From positions 1,240,001 through 1,304,000 of the forward strand of contig JAILYB010000088.1 of NCBI GenBank assembly GCA_021437785.1: a DNA stretch of 64,000 nt. Direction: 5' to 3'. Below are positions 24,927 through 35,446 of the stretch, piece by piece; position 1 is the first letter of the stretch; each line of letters opens with the position of its first letter. The notes below the pieces were generated by a model, which was not told the origin of the DNA, searched no databases, and saw nothing but the letters and a program-made list of their open reading frames with translations. Made by a program: the position numbers and the translations under genes. Source of the DNA: Rhodomyrtus psidioides. Lineage: Eukaryota > Streptophyta > Magnoliopsida > Myrtales > Myrtaceae.

Positions 24927-27089
24927 TCAATCGTCGCTACCCGTTGTGGTGGTGGTAGTATCTCCACAGTCATCACTGAAGAATTCGTGTTCTCGATCCA
25001 GCTCTTGTTGGCGAAATTTAGCCTTTGTCCAATCATCGATACAAGCTTGACACTCCACACTTTTCGGACTTAATCTTGAACGGTGGGGGTCCAAAATTAA
25101 TCTTCCAACACTAAATGCTTGTTCAACCGCCACTGTTGAAGAAAGGGTCGCTAATATTTGTTTCGCGATGAGGGAGAGAACTGGAAATTGAGTTGAATGA
25201 TTCTTCCACCACTCAAGAAACTTGAAATCTGCGTTGTTTTCTGAATCGCTAAACTCAAAAGAAATTGTTAAATAGTTTTCTAATTCGAAAATACTACCTG
25301 TTGATGTCCCTTTATGTTTTTTTTGCCCAGTCTTGAGAATTTTATACCCTCTACTAAGTAGTGAAATACCCGCATCGCTTTCTGAGACAATATGCTGGGC
25401 AGATTCATATCCACTGTCCCTTAAACCATATCTATTACAAAATTCATTATATAATGCTACTATAGCTTCTTTAACCTCTACTTGTATAATTGAAATATTT
25501 ATTACTTCATCCAAATATAAACAATCACAATAATAAGCACTCAGACAATATAATAAACCATCTAATTTAGTACGTGGATCGAAAACAATACCAACTAAAT
25601 AGACAAGAGGAATGTTCAAATAATAATGCAACCATTTTTCTCGCATTACTAAAATACTCGAAGCTAAATCAGTATCTTTTCCATATGCATTAAAAACATT
25701 AGCAATATTAACACACTCTATTAAAAATAAATGTGTAGTAGGATAATAAATACCAGATAAAGTTTTAGTAGCATCATTAAAAATTTTCAAACAATCTAAA
25801 TTTTTTTTACAAACGTCTCAATGTTGCGGGAGTAAAGCAATATCGGGAATAGTATTTGAAATAAATGAACATAACAAATCTTTGTAATCAAAAGTTTGTA
25901 GAAGCATTTTGTAGGTAGAATTCCAATGAGTCGGAACATCTTTTGGAAACCTTTTTGCCGTTCTCCTATTTTCTTTACAAAATTTTCCCCACGCTTTCAT
26001 AAGTTGAGGGCGGCTTCATAAAAATCTAATTGCACTATTTATTGGGTGGAGAGAAGTTACAAGAATTCGTAAACCATCTTGAACACATAAATTCAAAACA
26101 TGACAAGCACATCTAATGTGAATAAATTGTCCGCCAAAAGAGGGTTTACACATTGTTTCTAACTCGGGAATGGAAGCAGTATTTGCGGCGGCATTATCAA
26201 AACCAATTGAAAAAAATTTATTAATCAAACCATATTCTTCTAAAACTTGCCTCATTATTCTATAAATATTATGGGCCGTATGCCTTTCAGGAAAAACTCG
26301 AAATGCAAGAAGTCTTTTTTGAATAACCCAATCATCACATATCCAATAGCACGTGACACCTATATAAGAATTAATATTCCAAGAATCACTCCAAATATCA
26401 CTGCCTATATGTACACGTCCTTTGAATTCTTCAAAAAATATTTTCAATTTATTTTTTTGATCTTTATAAACTCGTTTAAGTTCGCGTTTAATAGTAGTTT
26501 TCGGAACAGATGGTGCTTGCGGAACCAGCGCAGTGTTTACCCAATATCTAAAATTAAAATTTTCACTAGTATTAAACGGAGCATACTCAAGGGAAACATA
26601 TTCAGCTAATGTTTCTTTATAAAGTGCATTAGTGAAACGGAATAAAGGATGAGGGTAAGGATTGGCAAACTCGGAAATTTGTTGTTGGCTAGTTTCGATC
26701 CCCGCTTGCGTTGGATGTTTTTTCGTCAAATGCCGACGAAATGTTCCATAGCCATCTCCTTTACCAAGTTTGTATTTTTACGGACAATATTTACAGCTTA
26801 TATCAAACTTACCTTCATTTTCATTCCATACTTTGTCGAAGTGTAGCCATAAGTCGGATTCTCGGCTCTTCCGTGCCGGCTCATTTGGTATCGACGATCC
26901 TTCGACACCAGTGGCAGTAGGAGGATAAAGACTTTCTTGCGTTGTGATGTACTTGATGTCGGGATTGGGAACATCGTCGTTTTCCCAACATGCATATTCA
27001 CGAGGATCATATTCATGAACAGGAAAATCGGATTCTCCCATCTCCATCGAGCTCTTTCCCTTTCTAGCATTTTTGCTTCCACTTGCCAT
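24927..27089 (-). pseudogene. hAT transposase with three in-frame stops
   Basis: The cut-and-paste transposase of the element. From ATG at 27087-27089 to a stop at about 24927-24929 is 721 codons in one frame with no frameshift. It is interrupted by TAA at 26778-26780, TGA at 26016-26018 and TGA at 25818-25820. Domains: an N-terminal BED-type zinc finger (Cys pair in SCKYCP near 26785, His pair in HLTKKHP near 26715), a catalytic region with DIWSDSW and the CHVLNL motif typical of hAT transposases (near 26085), and the C-terminal dimerisation region (EWWKNHSTQFPVLSLIAKQIL, SSTVAVEQAFS, about 25050-25215). The first stop lies within the zinc finger, so no active protein is expected. Confidence 0.92.
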
Positions 27090-27279
27090 TTTTTGAGAGA
27101 ATTGATCGGAAAGTTGATTCAAAGAATTGAGACGGAATTGAGAGAGAATATCGGATCGAGAGAATTTGACTTGAGACTTTAGACTTGAGAGTATTGGAGA
27201 TAATTGAGAGAAATTGTGAGAAAAATAAAGAGAGATTGTGAAGTTTTTATAGAGAGTTTTTTTCTTAAGGAAATTTTTG

Positions 27280-27538
27280 CCGTTGCGAATTTTCCAACGG
27301 GCCTCGATCCGTTGGGGGAAGAGCCTAACGGCTCTTCCCCTGGCAAGCGGGCACGGCTCTTCCCGAGGGGGGGCAGTGGCCCCCCTACCCCCCACGCCCC
27401 CCCCCCCCCCCCCCCCTTTTTTTTTTGGCCGGTTCGGAATCGGCCCGGAGCCCGCGGTTCCGAGCCGGTTCCGGTTCGGGCCTGCGGGCCCGGTCAACGG
27501 GTCGGTTCCGGGCCCACTGGCCCAAATGGCCATGTCTA
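27280..27538. repeat. GC-rich subterminal region of the hAT element
   Basis: About 250 bp of high GC with recurring GGTTCCG/CGGTTCGG words in both orientations, a run of 20 C (27397-27416) and a run of 10 T (27417-27426). GGTTCCGG also occurs next to the opposite terminal repeat (24694). In hAT elements, repeated subterminal words are the usual transposase binding sites; that role is inferred here. Open frames on both strands in this block are composition artefacts. Confidence 0.6.
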
Positions 27539-29164
27539 AGCCACATCATAAGGCAATTTTTCCATGGCGGATCGAAAGATGTCGATACAGTATCCAGTAA
27601 CTTGCGATGTATTCGTGCTAGGATCTTGACTCACCGTCACGAATTACTTGAAACCTTCCTTCACGGGAACTAAAATTTTCAGCCTCTTCCCATTCGTGGG
27701 GATCTCCCATCCCTTAGGAATAGAGGTCGAATCTCCTGGCCATATTATAGATCAGAGATTACTTTTCAAAGTCAAATATTTGCTTTTGTTGATTGAATTC
27801 AAATCTCTTAGCAGCCCATTTTCTAGCGTCCAAAACCCGATGCCTCTTGCTGCATTACCATTGATAATAACAATTTGGAACGCCGACGACTCTAGTTGCC
27901 CATGGACGAATCTAAAATTTCAAGTGGTGCTGGTGAATGTCATATTGGCTAGTTCTTGGAGAAGTTCCTGACCATTTTGAGAGACCCCAAAAATGTCGAG
28001 AACTGTTGCATCTGTCGAAGCATTCAACATCTGGAAGGTAAAATTAGTCTCACCCATTTCCTCGACAGCCATTACCAGAGCCTGGGCAATGTCATAAGCC
28101 CGGTATCCGAAAAATGTTCAATGTAGGATTAAGGACTAATGGATTGTCCTGTTGGATTCGCATCTTCCATCGGACCATGAAGTTCTCTATGTTTGTTGTG
28201 TCCGGGATATAAGTCTTGATGCCTAGTACTCCTTGCATCGAACTAGTGACGACAGATGAATCTACAGAACTCATTAGGTCAGTGATTACGTTAGTCAAGA
28301 TCCATACATAACCTTCGGTCATCATTCCCACTTCTTTTGCTTTGGCAAATAGCCGAGAACCAAGCGTAGGTAATGTGTGCACAATGAAGACCCTTGTTTT
28401 CATCTTCATTAACTTGTAGAGCTCCTGCACGATTTGATCGTCCGTAGCTGAAGGAGAAATGAGACTCCTGTAGGGCACTCGAGTGCCGACTTCTTCCAAA
28501 GCATCGGTAAGAGAAGTTATGATGCCTTCTCCAAACTCGTTGTCCACATATATGAGGACTGCTTCTTTCCAGCCAAAATCCTGGACAATTGCGCTTATGG
28601 CATTCACTTGGGACGAATCATTTTGCGCGGCTCGAATGAAGTACGGACTCCGAGTCGAACTGAGGGAAGGACTAGTAGTTGACAAAGAGATGATGGGCAC
28701 ATGAGATTTGCTTCCAAGGTGAGTGATGAAGTCTGCTTGCACTGAACCTTGAAATATTCCAATTGACGTTTTGAGCAAACTCTTTTTGGGAATTTTCAAA
28801 CTGTGGATCCAGATTTTCCATGCAAGGGATTTGTGATCACATTTGCATGTTGCGAAAATGTTTTGGATAACCTCCAGCATCAAAATGCACATCTCATGAC
28901 TAAAACTTAAGTCATAAAATTTTGTCAATTGGACAATTATTGTCTTCCCAAAGATTATTAACATTTTCTTGGTGAAGAAAAATCTTTCAGGTTTGAACTT
29001 TCTGCAGGATACCTGGAGAACCCAGCTCCCAGAATGTCGCCTCAACAGACCCAAGTCCTAGCATGACGTGGAGAACCCTCGTCTCGGGACCCCTTTTCAA
29101 AAATCTGGCAGTCTAATCGGACGTGGAGAACCCTCGTCATGAGACCCCTTTTCAAAGTCAAATC

Positions 29165-29540
29165 AACGGTAGATACCGCCTGAAGGGTCAAACCAAGGTA
29201 GAAACCGCCTGAAGGGTCAAATCAAAGGTAGATACCGCCTAAAGGGTCAAATATGGTAGAAACCGCCTGAAGGGTCAACTCAAGGTAGAAACCGCCTGAA
29301 GGGTCAAACCATGGTAGAAACCGCCTGAAGGGTCAACTCAAGGTAGAAACCGCCTGAAGGGTCAAACCATGGTAGAAACCGTCTGAAGGGTCAACTCAAG
29401 GTAGATACCGCCTGAAGGGTCAAACCATGGTAGAAACCGCCTGAAGGGTCAATCAAAGGTAGAAACCGCCTAAAGGATCAAAACAAAGGTAGAAACCGCC
29501 ATAAGGGTCAACACGAGGTAGATACCGCCTTAAGGATCAA
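29165..29540 (+). repeat. 29-bp tandem array in element X interior
   Basis: Thirteen units of about 29 bp with the core GGTAGAAACCGCCTGAAGGGTC. The spacer alternates between AACTCAA and AAACCAT, giving a 58-bp dimer repeated three times in the middle (about 29275-29450). Variants GATACC and TAAAG are interspersed. Tandem arrays in the 3' untranslated region are a known feature of Ogre elements. Y carries different arrays in the equivalent place. There are no unique spacers, so it is not a CRISPR. Confidence 0.9.
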
Positions 29541-29661
29541 CACAAAGGTTCGATGTCATAGCATTTTTTCTCTCATTTTCCCAGTTGAGTCGGTTAAGAA
29601 TCAGGTGCCATCTTATCTTTGAGAGAAACCTCTAACGAGATTCCTCTCAAAGAGGGGCAGC

Positions 29662-32600
29662 TGTTGACACCTGATTTTTGACCATTTATTATTGTGATTT
29701 TTATTTTTTAAAATTAATTAAAAATATCAAAAAAGGTCATAAAATCACAAAATCAACTTTGGAAGCCTTGGCCTAGCCTCGGGGACCAATTTTGAACAAA
29801 AAATATTTTTTGGTATTTTATAATATTTTTTGAATTTATTTAATTATAAAAATACCCAAAAAATCAGAAAAATACCATTCGTGGTCAGAAAAATACAAAA
29901 AAAAATATTCAATAATTTTGTTTTAATTTCCTCTTCAAGTGTGTCACTTTAAATCTTGAAAATTCGGCTCGGGTCACTGTGTTCCTTCACAATATATAAA
30001 GTTGAATTTGTCCAAAAACTGCTATTTGAGTCTTTTTATCTGGGATTTTTGTATTTTTTTTTTCTCTTCGCGTCGACGATCCGAGAGGAAGAGCCAATGG
30101 CATCACTCGTAAATAAGAAGAAGAATGGAACATAATTGGCCGACCAAAAGGAAGAATGTTTGGATGGGTTGTCATAAAAAAAATACGTTTCTAGGGAAGG
30201 CCAATGGTGGATAATGGACGGCTAGAAACTAAACAAGAATAGAATAGAAGGGTTGGCCCAGCATGCAGGGGATGGACATTCTGCACTAACGTGGGGGAGT
30301 ACAAAAGGAAAGGGGAATTAAAAAAAGAATAGGGGAGCACCAGGAGACAAGGGAGAAGAGGGGAGACTGATGGGTTTCTAGGAGGAATTCCACTTGCAAA
30401 AAGGAGGAGTCGGCCATTTTTTTTAGGAGAGGCAGACCGAAAGGAGGGGGAGGAGGCCGAGAGTTTTGAACTCGGTCTTCCGCCATCTCAGTCCATACTA
30501 AGCTGCACCAACAGTCCCGACGCTTTGAGGCGACCCACAGAGCGTACAGACTCCGACCATATCGTTTTTCGTCGTCAAAAAACTGTAAGTCATGCTCGAG
30601 ATTTAAGCTTGGCTTCCAAGGTTAACTAGTGCACCCGAACGTCGCTTGTCGCGATGTGTTGTTCACTTCATTGTTGAGTCCGGCCTGACCGCCCCCATAT
30701 TCTCGTTTTGCATTCTCGCCGTTTAAAACCCGTCGAGTCGGCCTTGAACCCAAGATCTCATCGTGAGCTCGCGTGCTCGTCTTGAGCCAAACCGAGAACG
30801 TCAATTCGCCAAAGGTGGCCGAGGATCGACGGACCGGAGGTCGCTAACGAGCGATGGCCCACGGTTTGAGTCCGTTGAGGTGAGTTTGCATAACCCTTTT
30901 GTTACATGTGGCTGCTAAAAGATGATGAATGAAAGTTGGACGAGTAAACCGTGAAAAAGTGTAGTCACCGGAGTTGTTTAGTCCGATCGTGGTATTGGTT
31001 GGAGTTGATAGTGTCGGTAATGGTTGGTGGCGATAAAAAGGGTCTGCGGTAGCGCTTCTGTTTGTTGGTCCCAGATGAGCTTCGGTGAAGGGCGCCGTGA
31101 AGAAGACGACCGCGCGCTCTCGGGAAGAAAGAATCTGCGAACGTGGTGTGGAGTAGGGGGGACGACGGAAAAACATTTTTAATAAAAAAAAAAAAAGCAC
31201 AACAGAGAAAGATAAGATCTATTGGTTGCTTCATCTAGAATCTTAACCCAACGAACGTGTGACCTCGTGGGGTTCTTTTTATTTTATTTTATTTTATTAG
31301 TAAAGGATAATAATAAAAAAAATATAGAAGAAAACAATTGAAAATGAAAAGTAAAAAAAAAGGGTAAGGAAAAGTTAAAAGAAGGGAGAGATAGGATCTG
31401 CATGCTTCCTCTAATCTTACGTTGGTTTCATGGGTTTGTTTTTGTTTTTGTTTTTGTTTATGTTTTTTTTTTTTTTTTTTTTTTTTTAAAGAAGAAGAGA
31501 AAATCAAATCACATCAGGTTGGTGAAGATGGATGGTGAGATCGAGCAAAGTAGGTACACGTGAGATTTGTTTCGTGGATTGGGACCAATTGGCACTTGGG
31601 CTGGTGTGTGGGTTTAATTTGATTTTTTTTTGATTGGGCATACGGGTGAATAGTAAAAAAAAAGGGGATTGGGCCTAGTCTAGGTTTAAGTCATATTGGA
31701 GTTTTAGCACAAAAGTTAGCCCACTCTTGAAGTCATAAAAAAATGGCTGACCCAAGTTTGTCTTTAGGGTTTAAAAGGCCCAGGCTAGGTTTCGTTGGTG
31801 TGGGCCGGGTCTGTCGGCCCGGCCCGGATAATTTTCAAAAAAAAAAAATCGAAAACACTTTTAAAAAATAAAATAAAAAAATCATAAAAAAATTCACAAA
31901 ATTCTAGAAAAATTCTAAAAAATTCCAGAAAGTAGGAAATGGCCACATTCAACTGGCCACGATCTGTTTCGGGTCTTTCGACCCCGGGTCTTTCCAAAAA
32001 TGACGATTTTGCCCTTTCGGCAAATCGTCTTCCAAAAAAATTCTAAAAATTCTAAAAAAATCCCAAAAAATAGGAAGTGGCCACAAACGACTGGCCAAGT
32101 CTCAGTCCGGGTGTTTTGAACCCCGAACCATCTTAAAATAACGATTTCGCCCTTTGAGCGAATCTTCTTCCAAAAATCGAAGAAAAATCAAGAAAAATTC
32201 TAAGAAAATTCTCAAAAATGGGAAATGGCCACAAACAACTGGCCATGGAATATTTTGGGTAATTCGGTATCCAAAGCTTCCAAAAATTGACGATTTTTCC
32301 CTTCGGGCTAATCGCCTCCAAATCTTCCCATTTTACCCCTGGTCCGAAGTCACACCTTTCTTAAGCCTTTATGGTTGTACTAGGCACCCATTGATCTGAA
32401 TTGATGTGCATTGAAGTGATTTATTTATGTACTTGATTGCGCTTTCATTTAAATTGATTGTGATTGATAGGAACAGTCTTCCAATCTGCATGAAACCCTG
32501 AATCAAGCCTACCTCCCCTAAAATTGCGCCTGCATGAACTCTTAGCTAGGAAAATCACTCGCGTTAGGTACCGAAAGGGCGTTGGTAATGACACCGACGT

Positions 32601-32899
32601 AACCAAGTCCCCGAACCCAAAATCTCTGGTTCTGCAGAACTGATCGACCTCTCCCAATCGGTCAGTAAGGTTTCCGGTCTACCCTCCAATAAAGACCGGT
32701 GGCGACTCCAAATGCATGCACAAGTTGCACATGCCACCACGACCACACTGAAGGTCGAAAGCGATTGACTGTTATCGTCGAATCCCTCTGAAAAAATACT
32801 CTCGCCGCGATTTGGTATGGGCCTGGGAGGGCCCGCGCCGATCCAATACCCGCGATCGGTAATCCATTAGCCGCGTCCGCTTCCGGACGGGTCGCGACA
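29662..32899 (+). repeat. Element X 3' LTR (3.2 kb)
   Basis: TGTTGACACC...TCGCGACA, related to Y's LTR (54422-58277), most visibly at the first 40 bp and in the last 250 bp (GGTGGCGACTCC, CACACTGAAGGTCGA, GAGGGTCGCGACA-like end). A TATA box TATATAAA is at 29993-30000. It contains poly-T/A tracts (31463-31487) and, at 31890-32340, three units of a hairpin-bearing repeat. No coding region is supported inside it; open frames here are short and low complexity. Confidence 0.82.
31890..32340 (+). repeat. About 130-bp repeat with internal hairpin, three copies (X LTR)
   Basis: Each copy runs: AAATTCTAAAAA-type A-rich tract, RGAARTGGCCACA..CAACTGGCCA, spacer, then a palindrome such as GACGATTTTGCC-CTTT-CGGCAAATCGTC (about 32002-32030) or ACGATTTCGCC-CTTT-GAGCGAATC. 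The loop is similar while stem bases vary, and many changes keep the pairing. Confidence 0.7.
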
Positions 32900-35022
32900 C
32901 CTGATCATCAAGAAATAGGAGCAATATTCACTGAAGAGGAGGGAGACCACCTCAAGCTGAAAGTAAACATTTCTAAACTCACCGACCTTCTGGTCATCGC
33001 TTCATCATACCCAAAAGGAGAGGAGATCCCTGCGGACGTAAAGAAGCTATGTATCGCCAGGATGATGAGCTTAGGGATAATGTCCGATATTACCAATGAA
33101 GGATTCGAAGGAGTCAAATCTTCTCTATCTTTGGGAGGAAGCCATTTTGTGATAAAAACTAAGCAGGATAGCACATGGGACATTCCACATAAGGATCTGG
33201 TAGACAACTTTGGGTCGATCATAGAGCTAGAAGAGAAATTCGAAGGGGACGAACTGGAAGCCAAAAGGCGAAGTCTAGCAGATCGCAGATTCATAGCCGA
33301 CGCACTTGAAAGGAGGGAAATTGTAGACAACATCGGTCAAGATTCTGGGGGGTACAACTTTAAAGTGAAATATTCGGCCCCTCCAAGCTTTTATCAGAAA
33401 ATTGAGGATATCATACCAGACGGATGGGGAGGTATGGATGATCCCGCTCAACCAGAAACCTCGAATGACACGGAAAAGCATTTTACAAAAGACTTTGACG
33501 ACACCGTATCGATGATTGAAGCCGCTATGACCGTAGTAATACGATTAGAAGAACTGGATAGCTTGAGTAGGGTGGAGGATTGCCTGATCAAACCTGTTGT
33601 GATCCGATTGCCAAAAAAGGGGGCAGATGATACAGCTAAACCAGAGGAATTTGGCCCGACGATGGTAACCATAAAAGTCCCTCCAGTAGAAGAGTATGAT
33701 CTTAAAGCAGTCCATTGGGACTATGGGACAAAGGAAGTGGATGCAGTAATGAGATCTGGACGATTTTATGCCCCTAGGCAAGGCGAATCCGAAAAGAATG
33801 AGGTCTCGAAGGAAGACGCAGAAAAGCTCATGTCGATCATTAAGACTAGCGAGTTTGAAGTAATAGAGCAGCTGAGGAAGATGCCAGCTCAAATATCATT
33901 ACTGGATTTATTCATCAACTCAGAGAAGCACAAGAACGCACTGTTGAAGATACTCAACGAAGTACATGTCCCTGAAACAATTAATGAGTTGCAATTAGGG
34001 GACTTTGTAGGGGCGATCCTTTTAAAAGACCAATTGAGCTTCTCTGATGAAGACTTCCCCATGGAAGGAAGAGGGCACAACAAGGCCTTATATATCTCTG
34101 CGCAATGTAACAGGAAAAGAGTGGTGCACGTACTAATCGACAACGGATCAGCCTTCAACATTTGCCCTTTGGCTACTCTGAGAAGGTTGGGAATTAATGA
34201 GAAAACGATTAAGACTTCCAGAACAGCCGTGAGAGCTTTCGATGGAATGAAGAAGACTGTGGTAGGCGAGATTGAGCTCGACGTATTCATCGGCCCAACA
34301 AAATTCTCCATAAAATTTCAAGTAATGGATCTGCCTAGTGCATTCGGGTTCTTGCTGGGAAGACCCTGGATCCATGTAGCAGGAGCTGTACCGTCCAACT
34401 TGCATCAGAAAGTGCGCTTTGTGGTAGATGGAAAGGTAATTACAGTACACGAGGAAGTCGACCTCCAAACATATCAGAGTAGCGATATTCCCTACATTGA
34501 ACCTGAAGTTAAGGTGGAAGCAAGCTACCATTCCCTGGAGATAGTAGCGACGGTACACACTCCTGTAGGGACAATATTGAGGGCTCCATACATTTCTGAA
34601 ACCCATCTTTTACCAGCTAAGATGCTACTCGCATATGGGTTCAACCTTGGAGAAGGCCTGGGTAAACACGGTCAAGGAATAAATACCCCTCTGCAGTTAA
34701 AAGCCAACTAGTATAGAATGGGCTTGGGGTACCAGAAAGATCATATGGGCGAATCTGCCCCGAAGGCAATAGGCCAAGGCCGAGGCAAAACCCTGGGACG
34801 CCAGAACAACCCGAAAGATTCATTCATCGGTTCTCCAACTTGGAAAGGCAAGTCTCAGATATTCAATAATCTTTTAAATGCCAACTTCAACCAGAACTAC
34901 AAATGGTTGTCTGAAGAGGACATCACTCCATCAGCAAAACTGGATCTGACAAATCCTTTTCTCAAAGATGACTTTGTGAATGTCATCATAGAGTGGTTGG
35001 ATGACAAAGCCACTTCCTCCGA
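32900..35022 (+). pseudogene. Element Y pre-protease region and protease (5'-truncated)
   Basis: One frame is open from the junction at 32900, through an ATG at 33062, to 35022, with a single in-frame TAG at 34709-34711. It contains the Ogre-type pre-protease region (LKAVHWDYG, near 33700), the aspartic protease (VLIDNGSAFNICPLATL, about 34130) and a G-patch-like GFNLGEGLGKHGQGI (about 34640). The ATG at 33062 is not a true start: the frame continues upstream to the element junction, and gag is missing. It ends at a predicted splice donor GA/GTAAAG. Without the TAG and the truncation it would be spliced to the RT exon. Confidence 0.82.
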
Positions 35023-35446
35023 GTAAAGAAGCTTCTCTCCTTCTTTAAATACTACACTTAAAACTTTCTACATTTCTTTGCATTTTCACTCCTGGTTATA
35101 GATATAAAAAAACGCCTTTGGATCTTTGGCCGTTGGTCCAAACAGCGTAGCTTGTAATGCGGTCCATTTTGCATTCAATAAAATCACACGAGTTTTGTTA
35201 AGGGCATATGGAACCACAAATCAGCCCGATGATGATGCTAGTCTTCCGCACAGAAGCTTGAGGCCTGATTTGCCATATGATTCCTAAATTTCCAAAAGAT
35301 TTTCACGGGGCCAGGATGTCCAATGACATGAGGATTTGTCCCGTCTAGGCCTATACTTATTTCGAAAACTCTTTTGAAAAGACTTTCCACAATCATACAT
35401 GTCATTTTTATGGAAGTACGAACTAACCATGCTCATGACATTTCAG
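35023..35446 (+). other. Predicted spliceosomal intron of element Y (424 bp)
   Basis: Donor GA/GTAAAG at 35023 and acceptor ACATTTCAG/G at 35446. The interval is AT-rich and non-coding. Joining the two sides completes a Glu codon and keeps one frame open into an acidic stretch (IEEDENEGYASIRREW) typical of the sequence ahead of Ogre RT. Ogre elements are known to have an intron between protease and RT. The exact boundaries are predicted from sequence only. Confidence 0.72.

Larger units (their letters stand above)
24684..27538 (-). mobile_element. hAT DNA transposon (2855 bp) inserted in a GLR exon
   Basis: Seen: terminal inverted repeats TAGACATGGCC at both ends, flanking 8-bp duplications AGCCACAA (24676-24683) and AGCCACAT (27539-27546), and one long transposase-like frame between. 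The GLR reading frame resumes exactly across the site once the element and one duplication are removed, so this is a simple insertion. The 8-bp duplication and the C-terminal dimerisation domain place it in the hAT superfamily. The left end is AT-rich and the right end very GC-rich. Confidence 0.93.
23083..28770 (-). pseudogene. Glutamate receptor-like channel (GLR) pseudogene, 5'-truncated and split by a hAT element
   Basis: Plant GLRs are glutamate-receptor-type cation channels of the plasma membrane. Seen, in coding order: part of the amino-terminal ligand domain (about 28120-28765), ligand-binding S1 (27539-28110, then 24595-24683), an exon with the rest of S1, TM1 and the pore (24201-24513), S2 with TM3 ending SYTASLSSLL (23703-24106), and a last exon with TM4 (LDSFWGLFLIAG, 23083-23634). 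Introns 23635-23702, 24107-24200 and 24514-24594 keep GT/AG ends. Lesions: in-frame stops at 27920-27922, 27752-27754, 27644-27646 and 23548-23550, a frameshift near 28110, the hAT at 24684-27538, and loss of everything upstream of about 28770, including the signal peptide. It cannot make a channel. Function is from family knowledge; decay is seen directly. Confidence 0.93.
28790..32899 (+). mobile_element. Element X: 3' end of an Ogre/Tat-type element (interior tail + 3' LTR)
   Basis: Seen: 28790-29661 resembles the pre-LTR interior of element Y (for example GATGTTTTGGATAAC at 28857 and 52979, CTTTCTGCAGGATACCTGGAG at 28999 and 53268). A polypurine tract AAAGAGGGG (29649-29657) and an LTR starting TGTTGACACC follow. 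The LTR ends TCGCGACA at 32899, and the next base is already mid-coding sequence of Y, with no priming site. Inferred: X inserted into Y and later lost its 5' part. The right target duplication would be CCTGA (32900-32904), but its partner is missing. Confidence 0.78.

Noticed and set aside
27204..27673. Three overlapping plus-strand frames of 80-110 codons
   Set aside because: They are antisense to the GC-rich end of the hAT element and its transposase start, Pro/Gly-rich and without motif.
29165..29540. Regularly spaced repeats that might suggest a CRISPR array
   Set aside because: Units abut directly and the short spacers are repeats themselves; the setting is a plant retrotransposon 3' region.
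32900..33061. ATG at 33062 as the start of Y's protein
   Set aside because: The same frame is open without break upstream to the junction with X's LTR, so this is an internal Met of a truncated polyprotein.
33545..34606. Minus-strand frames of 115-152 codons opposite Y's protease region
   Set aside because: Shadows of the 549-codon plus-strand frame, which has clear domains.
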